Source of the DNA: Nocardioides sp. | GTDB lineage: Bacteria > Actinomycetota > Actinomycetes > Propionibacteriales > Nocardioidaceae | NCBI GenBank assembly: GCA_037045645.1 | Contig: JBAOIH010000001.1 | Coordinates: 434,001 to 498,000, forward strand | DNA: 64,000 nt | Direction of reading: 5' to 3' | Shown here: positions 1 through 8,014 of the stretch, piece after piece | Numbering within the stretch: the stretch's first letter is position 1 | Layout: the number at the start of each line of letters is the position of its first letter | Program-made: the position numbers and the translations under genes | Notes under the pieces: model-generated | The model's input: only the letters and a program-made list of their open reading frames with translations | Told to the model about the DNA's origin: nothing | The model's database searches: none

Positions 1-252
1 GATCCCGGTCGCCGGCACGCCGAGGAGATCGGCGTACGCACTGCGGAAGGCGTGCACGGCATCGTCGGCGTTGCTCTCCGAGACGATGCCGGTGCCGCGG
101 TTGGACAACGGGCCCATCAAGGTGTCGGCCACCGCCTGCGCCACGACGCGAGGGGTCTGGGTGCCCCCGGGGCCGTCGAAGTGGGCGATCCCGGATTCGA
201 GCGCCGGGAAGTGCGCGCGCAGTGCTTCCACGTCATAGGAGCTCAGATCCAT
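1..252 (-). CDS. Class V aminotransferase, cysteine desulfurase-like (N-terminal part)
   Basis: Only the first 84 residues are inside the window; the gene runs off the left edge. The reading frame begins MDLSSYDVEALRAHFPAL and contains HFDGPGGTQTP followed by VVAQAV and an SNRGTG segment. This is the usual N-terminus of PLP-dependent class V aminotransferases annotated as cysteine desulfurase-like (SufS/Csd relatives). The catalytic lysine would lie outside the window, so substrate and true activity cannot be judged. The ATG at 252 overlaps the last ten bases of the upstream mannosyltransferase gene, which suggests translational coupling. Family call fairly firm, function open. Confidence 0.75.
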   Translation of the reverse strand, partial: MDLSSYDVEALRAHFPALESGIAHFDGPGGTQTPRVVAQAVADTLMGPLSNRGTGIVSESNADDAVHAFRSAYADLLGVPATGI

Positions 253-2000
253 TTCGAGAACCACATCCTTTGCAGCCACTGTTGGTCGGTGATCAACTGA
301 TCGGTCAGCACCGGCCAGAAGAACGCGAAGGCGACCAGTGCCAACATCACGAACGAGCCCGCGATCACCACGCCGGTCGTACGCCTCGACGACGGCCCGC
401 GGTCTCGACCCACGATCGTCGCCAACGCCAGGGTCAGTGCCATGACCATGAAGGGCAGTGTCGCGACCGCGTAGAAGATGAAGATCGGGCGTTCGTTATA
501 GAGCGTCCAGGGCAGCCACGTCGACAGTGTGCCGACCAGTGCGACCCCCCAACGCCAGTCGCGCGCGCCGATCCACAGGGCGGCACCGGCGATCAGCGCC
601 AGGCAACTGCCCCACCAGATCACCGGGTTGCCCAGCAGCGTGACGATCCGCTTGCACTTGCCGTCGCCGGTCGCCGCGCACCCAGGAGTGCTGGCCGGGA
701 TGTCGTTCTGCGCGTCGACGCCGACCGTACGGTTGAGCAGCAGCCAGCCTGAGGGCATCGACTGGTAGGGGTGCGTCGCGCAGTTCAAGAAGTCGGTGTG
801 GAAGGTGTAGACGTCGCGGTGGAAGTACCACAGCGACCGGACGCTCTGGGTGACCTCGCCCAGGCCCGACTTGTCCTTCTCGGTCGCCGTGGGCCACTTG
901 CGTCCCGGGTCGGTCTTGTCGACCACCCAGATCTGCTGGTCTTTGTTGTTGGGGTCCTCGGCGCAGTGCCCCTCACCGGCGTACGTCGTGTATTGCGAGG
1001 CCGACAGCCCGCTCTGCTCATAGGTCTTGGCGTTCAGCAGCCAGCCCGTCCAGGTCGCGGTGTAGACGATCGCCGCGACCACGACGAGGTGCACGAAGGC
1101 AGCCAGGCCATCGGTCAGCGCGGACTTCCACCACGCACCGCGTACCCCGAACGAGCGCCGCGCGCCCACCGACCACGCGAAGACCAGGAGCCCGAAGGCA
1201 GCCAGCGGATAGAGCGCGGTCCACTTCGAGCCGACCGCCAGCCCGAAGCAGACGCCGCCGGCCAACAGCCACGGACGGAAGAGCACGCCGCGGATGGCGC
1301 CCCAGCCCCTCGTACGCCCGGTGGCATCGACGTTCGTACGCGCGGCCAGCCGCCGCCGGAACCAGTCGCGATCGGCGACCAGGCACGACACCGCGCACAG
1401 CAGCCAGAACGCCAAGAAGATGTCGAGCAGGGCCAGGCGAGACAGCACGAAATGGAGCCCGTCGATCGTCAGCAGCAGCCCGGCGACGCAGCCCCACAAC
1501 GTCGAGCCGGTCAGACGGCGTACGAGCCGCGCCAGCACCAGCACCATCAAGGCGCCGGTCACCGCCGACGCGACCCGCCAGCCGAACGGATCCAGGCCGA
1601 AGGCCTTCTCGCCCAGCGCGATCATCCACTTGCCGACCTCGGGGTGGACGTTCATCGACGGCGAGGTCTTCCACAGATCGGTGGTCTGCCCGTCGAGGAT
1701 CGTGGCGTCGATCTGATCCTTGTAGTCCATCGCGTGCCCGTAGTGCAGCAGCGACCAGGCGTCCTTGGCGTAGTAGGTCTCGTCGAAGAGGAACGACTTG
1801 GGTTCGCCGAGCTTCCACAACCGCAAGAACAACGCGACCAGCGCCACCGAGATCGTCGTGAACCAGCCGAGGAACACGTCGTTCATCACGAAGCGGAACC
1901 GGCCCCGATCGGCCGCGAGCGGATACGTCTCCCCGTCACTGGTCCGAGACAAGGAGACGGGCTCGTGCGCGGGGCTGCGGTCCTCGACAGTCGTGGGCAC
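243..2000 (-). CDS. pmt: Dolichyl-phosphate-mannose-type protein O-mannosyltransferase
   Basis: A 585-residue polytopic membrane protein of the PMT (GT39) family, which transfers mannose from polyprenyl-phosphate-mannose to Ser/Thr of secreted proteins at the outer face of the membrane. After a cytoplasmic N-terminus and a first membrane helix (about 43-62) comes the first-loop motif FLFDETYYAKDAW with the acidic pair D73-E74 that is catalytic in this family. Many further hydrophobic helices follow, plus a large external loop at roughly 320-440. Mycobacterial pmt also lies back to back with rsmI, as here; only 56 bp separate the two starts, so the promoters must be shared or overlapping. Length is near that of actinobacterial Pmt. 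Confidence 0.93.
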   Translation of the reverse strand: MPTTVEDRSPAHEPVSLSRTSDGETYPLAADRGRFRFVMNDVFLGWFTTISVALVALFLRLWKLGEPKSFLFDETYYAKDAWSLLHYGHAMDYKDQIDATILDGQTTDLWKTSPSMNVHPEVGKWMIALGEKAFGLDPFGWRVASAVTGALMVLVLARLVRRLTGSTLWGCVAGLLLTIDGLHFVLSRLALLDIFLAFWLLCAVSCLVADRDWFRRRLAARTNVDATGRTRGWGAIRGVLFRPWLLAGGVCFGLAVGSKWTALYPLAAFGLLVFAWSVGARRSFGVRGAWWKSALTDGLAAFVHLVVVAAIVYTATWTGWLLNAKTYEQSGLSASQYTTYAGEGHCAEDPNNKDQQIWVVDKTDPGRKWPTATEKDKSGLGEVTQSVRSLWYFHRDVYTFHTDFLNCATHPYQSMPSGWLLLNRTVGVDAQNDIPASTPGCAATGDGKCKRIVTLLGNPVIWWGSCLALIAGAALWIGARDWRWGVALVGTLSTWLPWTLYNERPIFIFYAVATLPFMVMALTLALATIVGRDRGPSSRRTTGVVIAGSFVMLALVAFAFFWPVLTDQLITDQQWLQRMWFSKWI

Positions 2001-2056
2001 GAGCGGAACTCTACGGGTGGAGCTTCGCTGACGGGGGCGACTGGGATCATGGGTCG

Positions 2057-2893
2057 GTGACCGACACCGGAGTGCTCGTCCTGGCTGCCACGCCCATCGG
2101 GCAGGCAGGCGATGCGCCGCCGCGGTTGGCGGCCGAGTTGGCGCAGGCCGATGTGGTCGCGGCGGAGGACACCCGGCGCCTGCGGCGGCTGTGCGCGGAC
2201 TTGGAGATCTCGCTACGCGGGCGCGTCGTGTCGTACTTCGAAGGCAACGAGCACACGCGTACGCCTGCCCTGGTCGAGGCGCTGCTCGCGGGGGATCGGG
2301 TCGTGCTGGTCACCGATGCGGGCATGCCCTCGGTGTCCGATCCGGGCTATCGGGTCGTGGTGGCGGCGATCGAGGCGGGGATCCGGGTGACGGCTGTGCC
2401 CGGCCCGTCGGCCGTGCTCACCGCGCTCGCGGTGTCGGGGCTGCCGGTGGACCGCTTCTGCTTCGAAGGATTCCTGCCCCGCAAGGCCGGGGAGCGGGCG
2501 CGCCGGTTGGCAAGACTGGCTGAGGAGGAGCGCACGATGGTGTTCTTCGAGGCGCCACATCGTACGAACGCAGCGCTCGCGGCGATGGCAGCCGCGTTCG
2601 GCGACGACCGCCCCGCCGCGGTGTGCCGCGAACTCACCAAGACCTATGAGGAGGTCGCGCGCGGCCCACTGGCCGATCTGGTCGCGTGGAGTGCCGAGGG
2701 CGTACGCGGGGAGGTGACGATCGTGGTGTCAGGACGGGTGGTGGCCGCGGAGTCGATGACCCCTGATGACTGGCGCGCGGCGGTGGCCTCGCTTGAGGAA
2801 GAGGGCGTACGCCGCAAGGAGGCGATCGCGGCGGTCGCGCTGCGAGCAGGCGTGCCCAAGCGCGAGGTCTACGACGCGGTGCACCGCGACTAG
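2057..2893 (+). CDS. rsmI: 16S rRNA (cytidine-1402-2'-O)-methyltransferase
   Basis: A 278-residue SAM-dependent methyltransferase of the tetrapyrrole-methylase fold that adds the 2'-O-methyl group to C1402 of 16S rRNA in the decoding centre. Family motifs visible are AAEDTRRLRRL (about 35-45), TDAGMPSVSDPG (86-97), VPGPSA (114-119) and FFEAPHR near 170. The C-terminal segment EGVRRKEAIAAVA is the usual RsmI tail. Translation starts at GTG 2057; the ATG eight bases upstream reads straight into a stop. The stop lies 10 bp before tatD, so the two are probably co-transcribed. Confidence 0.95.
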   Translation: MTDTGVLVLAATPIGQAGDAPPRLAAELAQADVVAAEDTRRLRRLCADLEISLRGRVVSYFEGNEHTRTPALVEALLAGDRVVLVTDAGMPSVSDPGYRVVVAAIEAGIRVTAVPGPSAVLTALAVSGLPVDRFCFEGFLPRKAGERARRLARLAEEERTMVFFEAPHRTNAALAAMAAAFGDDRPAAVCRELTKTYEEVARGPLADLVAWSAEGVRGEVTIVVSGRVVAAESMTPDDWRAAVASLEEEGVRRKEAIAAVALRAGVPKREVYDAVHRD

Positions 2894-2903
2894 CGTGGGT
2901 GGG

Positions 2904-3788
2904 ATGAACGGACCTCTTCGCTCCCGCGCTGCCACCTCTGAGGACGGCTCGAAACGTTCGCGCGAGCGGCCGGAAGTTCCGGACCCGTTGCCGCACCCGG
3001 TGGTCGACAACCACTGTCACCTCGACATCGCCGACGGTGACTGGCTTTCGGTCGAGGATGCGCTGGATGCGGCGGCGTCGGTCAACGTGACGCGCATCGT
3101 GCAGATCGGGTGCGACCTGCCCGGCGCGCGTTGGGCGGTGTCGGTGGCACAGTCGTACGCACCCCTGGTCGCGGGAGTCGCGCTGCATCCGAATGAGGCG
3201 CCAAGGCTGGCTCTCGACGGTGCTTTGGACGCGGCGCTGGCCGAGATCGGCGAGTTGGCGCGCGCCCACGATTCGGTCCGTGCGGTGGGGGAGACGGGGC
3301 TCGACCACTTCCGCACCGGGCCCGAGGGTCGCGAGGCGCAGGAGTTCTCGTTTCGCCACCACATCCGACTCGCGCGCGAACTCGACAAGACGCTGGTCAT
3401 CCACGACCGGGACGCGCACGACGACATCCTCCGGGTGCTGGACTCCGAGCCGCCGCCACCACGGTGGGTGATGCACTGCTTCTCCGGCGACGACCGGTTC
3501 GCGCGCGAGTGCCTGGAGCGGGGGGCGTACCTCTCCTTTGCCGGGCCGGTGACCTTCAAGAACGCCGCACCGCTGCGCAACGCGCTGGCGATCACGCCAC
3601 TGGACCGTGTGTTGGTCGAGACCGACGCGCCCTATCTGACGCCGGTGCCATATCGGGGGCGACCGAACGCGTCGTACCTGATCCCGCACACCGTGCGCGC
3701 GATGGCCGACGTACGCTCCGAGCCCCTGCTCGACCTGTGCCGGGCCATCGACGAGAACACGTCAAGGGCCTTCGGCGGCGCCTGGTAA
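2904..3788 (+). CDS. tatD: TatD-family metal-dependent DNase
   Basis: A 294-residue TIM-barrel hydrolase of the TatD/YcfH family, which cleaves DNA with divalent metal ions. The metal-ligand pattern is complete: DNHCHLD (H37, H39), GETGLDHF near 130, HDRDAHDD near 167, HCFSGD near 190 and ETDAPYLTP near 238. The frame stays open upstream, but the extra residues are Arg-rich and read out of frame through rsmI; ATG 2904 with GGTGGG just before it is the better start. The first 30 residues are a low-complexity extension compared with E. coli TatD. It lies in the conserved rsmI-tatD-rpfB-rsmA order. Confidence 0.93.
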   Translation: MNGPLRSRAATSEDGSKRSRERPEVPDPLPHPVVDNHCHLDIADGDWLSVEDALDAAASVNVTRIVQIGCDLPGARWAVSVAQSYAPLVAGVALHPNEAPRLALDGALDAALAEIGELARAHDSVRAVGETGLDHFRTGPEGREAQEFSFRHHIRLARELDKTLVIHDRDAHDDILRVLDSEPPPPRWVMHCFSGDDRFARECLERGAYLSFAGPVTFKNAAPLRNALAITPLDRVLVETDAPYLTPVPYRGRPNASYLIPHTVRAMADVRSEPLLDLCRAIDENTSRAFGGAW

Positions 3789-3926
3789 CCACGTCGCCGG
3801 GCGCGAGATGTCGGTCACGTAACCCCCTTGCAGGCCCTGATCGTGCCGTCGCCAACTTGCATCGAACGGGTGGATCGTTATCTTCTTGTGACTGTTAGCC
3901 GGAATCGGGCCATCCGTCTGCGCCCC

Positions 3927-3974
3927 GATCGGCACCTCGTGGGTGAGGTGTGAGTCCCCGCGAAACCGCCGATC
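3927..3974 (+). promoter_or_regulatory. Structured 5' leader of rpfB
   Basis: The 268 bp between tatD and rpfB carry no gene. In them a 7-bp stem (GATCGGC 3927-3933 with GCCGATC 3968-3974) encloses a second perfect hairpin, CACCTC 3933-3938 with GAGGTG 3945-3950. rpf genes in several actinobacteria have a c-di-AMP (ydaO-type) riboswitch here, and a cis-acting RNA is plausible. The conserved ydaO core could not be matched by eye, so the class is left open. Confidence 0.4.
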
Positions 3975-4056
3975 AGCCCCGCCCGCCGTCCCCCCGCGGC
4001 GCCGAGGTCAGGCGCGGATCGCCCCGAGAACCGGAACGTACGAAGTCTGGAGCCCC

Positions 4057-5187
4057 GTGTCCCGTCTCACCGCCTGGTCGAAGAGCAAGTCCCTGCTCAT
4101 CGGCCTGACCACCGTCGTTGCCCTCGCCCTGGCAGGCGCCACCTACGGCTACAGCAGCCTCGGCAAGTCCGTGACGCTGTCGCTGGACGGCAAACCCCAG
4201 CAGGTCTCGGTCTTCGGGCAGACGGTCGGTGACGTCCTGGAGTCGGCAGACATCGAGCTCGGCGAGCACGACGAGGTAGCGCCCTCGCTCGACACGCAGA
4301 TCGAGGACGGCGCTCGCGTTGCCGTGCGATTCGCCCGCGAGGTGACGCTGAAGGTCGACGGCCAGGAGCAGACCCACTGGGTGCTCGCGACCAGCATCGG
4401 CGACGCGTTGAGCGAGATCGGCAGTAACTATGGCGGCGCCGCGCTGTCGGTGAGCCGCAGCCAGTCCATCGGTCGAGGCGGTGCCACGGTCAAGGTGGTC
4501 ACGCCCAAGAAGGTCGTCGTCCGCATCGGTGCGCGGGCGGCCGAGAAGCACAAGGTGCGGGCGATGACCGTACGCCAACTGCTGCGCCAACTCGACGTGA
4601 GCGTCGAGCGCCGCGACGACGTCAAGCCGGGTCTGAACACCAAGTTGAAGGACGGCATGCGGATCGTCTTCACCGACGTACGCGTGGTGAACCGCAAGGT
4701 GCGCGGCGAGGCGATCGCCTTCCAGACCGTCGAGCGTGCCAACCCCGATGCGTACGAGGGCGAGGACAAGGTCCTGACCGAGGGCAAGGCCGGCTCGCGC
4801 AACGTGACCTACCGCCTGGTCTTCCGCAACGGCGAACTCGTCGCGCGTCGCGTCGTCTCCGCCACGGTGACCACCAAGCCGGTCGCCAAGGTCGTCTCCG
4901 TCGGCACCAAGGAGCAGCCCTCGGGGGTCAACTTCGCGGGCGGCAACACCGTGTGGGACTCGTTGGCGCAGTGTGAGTCGGGCGGCAACTGGGCGATCAA
5001 CACCGGCAACGGCTATTACGGCGGCTTGCAGTTCAGCCTGGGCACCTGGCGGGCGTACGGCGGCACCGGCCTGCCCAGCCAGCACTCGCGTGAGACCCAG
5101 ATCGCGATCGCGACGAAGTTGCGCGATGCCAGCGGTGGGTACGGCGCCTGGCCGGGGTGCTCGGCCAAGCTCGGCCTCCCGCGCTGA
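4057..5187 (+). CDS. rpfB: Resuscitation-promoting factor RpfB
   Basis: A 376-residue exported muralytic enzyme, member of the Rpf family that cleaves peptidoglycan and promotes growth from dormancy. Order of parts: short basic N-terminus, one membrane/signal helix (SLLIGLTTVVALALAGA, about 13-29), three DUF348 repeats (about 40-210), a G5 domain (about 215-295), and a C-terminal lysozyme-like Rpf domain. The last contains TVWDSLAQCESGGNW with the catalytic Glu, and GNGYYGGLQFSLGTW. GTG 4057 is preferred over the upstream in-frame start at 3943 because the signal helix then sits at the N-terminus and the extra part reads through the structured leader. Confidence 0.94.
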   Translation: MSRLTAWSKSKSLLIGLTTVVALALAGATYGYSSLGKSVTLSLDGKPQQVSVFGQTVGDVLESADIELGEHDEVAPSLDTQIEDGARVAVRFAREVTLKVDGQEQTHWVLATSIGDALSEIGSNYGGAALSVSRSQSIGRGGATVKVVTPKKVVVRIGARAAEKHKVRAMTVRQLLRQLDVSVERRDDVKPGLNTKLKDGMRIVFTDVRVVNRKVRGEAIAFQTVERANPDAYEGEDKVLTEGKAGSRNVTYRLVFRNGELVARRVVSATVTTKPVAKVVSVGTKEQPSGVNFAGGNTVWDSLAQCESGGNWAINTGNGYYGGLQFSLGTWRAYGGTGLPSQHSRETQIAIATKLRDASGGYGAWPGCSAKLGLPR

Positions 5188-5264
5188 CCTGTCGCGTCTG
5201 GTCCGCGTGAGGGCGTCGACCTGTCGCGTCTGGTCCGCGTGAGGGCGTCGACCTGTCGCGTCTG
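5186..5264. repeat. 32-bp tandem repeat, about 2.5 copies
   Basis: Two exact copies of a 32-bp unit beginning GACCTGTCGCGTCTGG (5186-5217 and 5218-5249) and a 14-base partial third copy (5250-5263) fill nearly all of the rpfB-rsmA gap. The first copy starts in the rpfB stop codon. The repeat occupies the place where the rsmA promoter or leader would be, so copy number could affect rsmA expression; that is an inference. Confidence 0.9.
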
Positions 5265-5284
5265 CTCACCACTAGGGTCTGGGC

Positions 5285-6145
5285 ATGACTGATCCGGCGC
5301 CGCCCACGCTGCTGGGCGCCGCCGAGATCCGCGCGCTGGCAGCGCGGCTTGACCTGCGCCCCACCAAGCAGCGTGGCCAGAACTTCGTGATCGACCCCAA
5401 CACGGTGCGGCGCATCGTGCGGGAGTCGGGCATCGGCGCTGACGATGTGGTCCTGGAAGTCGGTCCTGGCCTTGGTTCGCTGACGCTCGCGCTGCTCGAA
5501 GCGGGCGCCGAGGTCACGGCGGTCGAGATCGACCCACGGCTGGCAGCCCTGCTGCCCGAGACGATCGCGTCGTACGCTCCTGGCCACGAGGCGCGCTTTC
5601 GCGTGGTGGCCGACGACGCTCTGCGGATCACCGGGCTGCCCGGCCCGCCGCCGACCGCGCTCGTGGCCAACCTGCCGTACAACGTGTCGGTGCCGGTATT
5701 GCTGCATCTCCTCGCGCTGTTGCCCTCGCTGGAACGTGGTCTGGTGATGGTGCAAGCCGAAGTCGCTGATCGTCTCGCGGCTCGACCGGGTTCGAAGACG
5801 TACGGCGTCCCGTCGGTGAAGGCCGCCTGGTTCGCGGACGTACGCAGGGCCGGCGCGATCGGGCGCAACGTCTTCTGGCCCGCGCCGAACGTGGACTCCG
5901 GTCTGGTCGCCTGGACGCACCGACCGCCGCCCAGCGACCAGGTGTCGCGCGAGGCTGTATTCAAGGTGATTGATGCCGCGTTCGCGCAACGCCGCAAGAC
6001 GCTGCGCGCAGTGCTTCGGGGGGCCGGGTACGAAGGCCTCGACGAGGCTTTGGCAGAGTCGGGCCTTGAACCCACGACCCGAGGAGAGACGCTGAGCATC
6101 GACGACTTCTGCCGCCTGACGCTCGCGCTCGAGGCCGCCTCGTGA
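5285..6145 (+). CDS. rsmA: 16S rRNA (adenine1518-N6/adenine1519-N6)-dimethyltransferase
   Basis: A 286-residue KsgA/RsmA methyltransferase that dimethylates A1518 and A1519 near the 3' end of 16S rRNA during small-subunit maturation. Visible motifs are QNFVIDPNTVRRIV (about 35-48), the SAM-binding glycine stretch VLEVGPGLGSLT (about 57-68), the acidic VEIDPRLA near 80 and the catalytic NLPYNVSVP near 130. The C-terminal helical domain contains FAQRRKTLRAVLRG. ATG 5285 follows the tandem repeat. The stop overlaps the ispE start by four bases (GTGA), indicating translational coupling. Confidence 0.96.
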   Translation: MTDPAPPTLLGAAEIRALAARLDLRPTKQRGQNFVIDPNTVRRIVRESGIGADDVVLEVGPGLGSLTLALLEAGAEVTAVEIDPRLAALLPETIASYAPGHEARFRVVADDALRITGLPGPPPTALVANLPYNVSVPVLLHLLALLPSLERGLVMVQAEVADRLAARPGSKTYGVPSVKAAWFADVRRAGAIGRNVFWPAPNVDSGLVAWTHRPPPSDQVSREAVFKVIDAAFAQRRKTLRAVLRGAGYEGLDEALAESGLEPTTRGETLSIDDFCRLTLALEAAS

Positions 6146-7077
6146 CCGCCGCAATGTTGCCGCCGTCGCGCGAGTTCGTCGTACGCGCTCCGGCGAAGAT
6201 CAACCTGCATCTCGGGGTCGGCGCGCCCCGCGAGGACGGCTTTCATCCGCTCGACACCGTCTATCAGGCCGTCGCGCTCTTCGACGACGTCACGGCTTGC
6301 TATGGCGAAGAGTGGAGTCTGACGATGTCGGTCACCGACTACATCAACACCGAATCGTTGCCCGTCGATGACTCCAACATTGTCAGTCGAGCGGCTGGTT
6401 TGCTGGCTGCCCACCATGGTTTGACGCCCTCGGCGTACGTCGATATCTCCAAGGAAATCCCCGTCGCCGGCGGACTGGCGGGCGGGTCGGCTGATGCCGC
6501 CGCAGCTTTGGTCGCGTTGGACCGCCTGTGGGGCGTGGAGACGTCGGACGAGGACCTGCTCGCGATCGCGGCCGAGCTCGGCTCTGATGTGCCGTTCGCG
6601 TTGATCGGGGGCACCGCCCATGGCAGCGGGCGCGGCGAGATCGTGACACCCGTCGAAGACAACGGCGTGTGGTGGTGGGTGATCGTCCCGTCGCGCATCG
6701 GACTTTCCACGCCCGAGGTATACCGGCACTTCGATCGGATGTATCCCGACGCCTCCGCCACCCCTTCTCCCGCGCGGGACGTGGTGGCAGCCGTACGAAC
6801 GGGCAACCCCCACCAGCTCGCCGAGATGCTCTACAACGACCTGGAGGCTCCCGCGATCGACCTACGTCCCGAACTCGGGCGATTGATCGAACGCGGCGAG
6901 GCCGAAGGGGCATTGCGCGGGCACATCACGGGCTCTGGTCCGACCGTCACGTTCTTGTGCGAGGACGCGGATTCGGCCCGCGCCGTGGCGCGAGGGTTGT
7001 CGGACGAGCAAGACGTGATCCTGGTATGCAACGGCGCCGCCCCCGGCGCGCACCTCGTGGATCTCTCGGTGCACTGA
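6142..7077 (+). CDS. ispE: 4-diphosphocytidyl-2-C-methyl-D-erythritol kinase
   Basis: A 311-residue GHMP kinase of the MEP isoprenoid pathway that phosphorylates CDP-methylerythritol at the 2-hydroxyl. The substrate-binding APAKINLHLGVG is at about 16-27, the GHMP ATP-binding loop PVAGGLAGGSADAAA near 107-121, and the third motif GSGPTVTFL near 265. It starts at GTG 6142 inside the rsmA stop region. The rsmA-ispE pair is a standard actinobacterial arrangement. Nothing in the motifs suggests loss of function. Confidence 0.95.
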   Translation: MTAAMLPPSREFVVRAPAKINLHLGVGAPREDGFHPLDTVYQAVALFDDVTACYGEEWSLTMSVTDYINTESLPVDDSNIVSRAAGLLAAHHGLTPSAYVDISKEIPVAGGLAGGSADAAAALVALDRLWGVETSDEDLLAIAAELGSDVPFALIGGTAHGSGRGEIVTPVEDNGVWWWVIVPSRIGLSTPEVYRHFDRMYPDASATPSPARDVVAAVRTGNPHQLAEMLYNDLEAPAIDLRPELGRLIERGEAEGALRGHITGSGPTVTFLCEDADSARAVARGLSDEQDVILVCNGAAPGAHLVDLSVH

Positions 7078-7116
7078 GACTGCAATCGCGGTGGTTTCGG
7101 TGGATGCGCGGCCAAC

Positions 7117-7162
7117 GGTGGTGATTTCGAGACGCTCACGTGCGTTCGCTCCTCAACCACCG
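7117..7162 (-). repeat. Dispersed palindromic element (GGTTGAGGAG...TCTCGAAA), intergenic copy
   Basis: Read on the minus strand this is GGTGGTTGAGGAGC, a variable centre containing GCACGTGAGC, then GTCTCGAAATCACC. The conserved ends recur inside dinG (43773-43904), nrdR (54123-54194) and nrdJ (57051-57082). This copy is non-coding, in the 158-bp ispE-S51 peptidase gap. No other signal was recognised in that gap. Confidence 0.75.
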
Positions 7163-7235
7163 AGGGGACGGCCGACAACGGCAGATACGTCTGGCCTCAC
7201 CCCGACTCATGGCCTGACCGCGTAGCCTGCGGGAC

Positions 7236-7964
7236 ATGCCCGCTGACTCGCCGACCATTGTCGCCACCTCGGGCGGTTTCACGTTTGATCACCCGCGACT
7301 TCCGGTCGCCTTCGGCCCGCTGGTCGACCATTGCGTCGAGCTCTCGGGCGTACACCGACGACGGCCGCGCATCACGTACGTCGGTACGGCGATCGGCGAC
7401 CAGGAGTTCTTCGCGCACCGGATGTTCGAAGCCGCCCGGGTGGCCGGGTTCGATCTGACTGAGCTGCGGCTCTTCCCGACGCCGAATCTCGATGACATGC
7501 GTGGCGCGGTCCTCGACTCGGATGTGGTCTGGGTGATGGGCGGGTCGGTGGTCAACCTGCTGGCGGTCTGGCGAGCGCACGGTCTCGACGCGATCATGCG
7601 CGAAGCGTGGGAGGCGGGCGTCGTCCTCGGCGGAGTCTCGGCCGGGTCCATCTGCTGGCATGTCGGTGGCACCACGGACTCCTATGGTCCCGACCTGCGC
7701 CCGGTGACAGACGGCCTCGGACTCCTGCCGTACGCCAACGGCGTGCACTACGACGCCGAGGAGCAACGACGTCCCCTGTTGCAACGCCTGGTGGCGGACG
7801 GCACCTTGCCCACGGCGTACGCCACTGACGACGGCGTCGGCCTCGTGTACCGCGACACCGAACTGGTCGACGTGGTTGCGGAGGTCCCGGATGCGGCCGC
7901 GTATCGGATCGTTCGCGACGGTGAAGGCGCGGTCGAGGAGCGGATCGGAGCCCGACGGATCTAA
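7236..7964 (+). CDS. Peptidase S51 (dipeptidase E / cyanophycinase-like)
   Basis: A 242-residue soluble protein of the S51 family, class I glutamine-amidotransferase fold, whose members cleave aspartyl dipeptides or cyanophycin. The nucleophile elbow GGVSAGSICW places Ser135 as catalytic, preceded by VVWVMGGSVVNLL near 88-100 as in dipeptidase E. A later DDGVGLVY segment also fits. At 242 residues it is closer to dipeptidase E than to cyanophycinase, which is longer. The substrate cannot be read from sequence. It stands alone, with its own upstream gap and ABC-F 50 bp downstream. Confidence 0.82.
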   Translation: MPADSPTIVATSGGFTFDHPRLPVAFGPLVDHCVELSGVHRRRPRITYVGTAIGDQEFFAHRMFEAARVAGFDLTELRLFPTPNLDDMRGAVLDSDVVWVMGGSVVNLLAVWRAHGLDAIMREAWEAGVVLGGVSAGSICWHVGGTTDSYGPDLRPVTDGLGLLPYANGVHYDAEEQRRPLLQRLVADGTLPTAYATDDGVGLVYRDTELVDVVAEVPDAAAYRIVRDGEGAVEERIGARRI

Positions 7965-8014
7965 GCCGCACGTTTCGCGCCTTCGCGTCCCCACTTGGCA
8001 GGATTGCCCACGAT

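Noticed and set aside
771..2060. Long open frame opposite pmt, and similar ones opposite recC, recB, recD, hflX and nrdJ
   Set aside because: No recognisable domains, no ribosome binding sites, and the opposite strand carries a complete conserved gene in each case.
3850..4020. c-di-AMP (ydaO) or cobalamin riboswitch before rpfB
   Set aside because: Conserved core segments of either class could not be aligned by eye; only an unclassified structured leader is reported.
5186..5264. CRISPR array
   Set aside because: Adjacent 32-bp units have no spacers and no cas genes are nearby; it is a simple tandem repeat.
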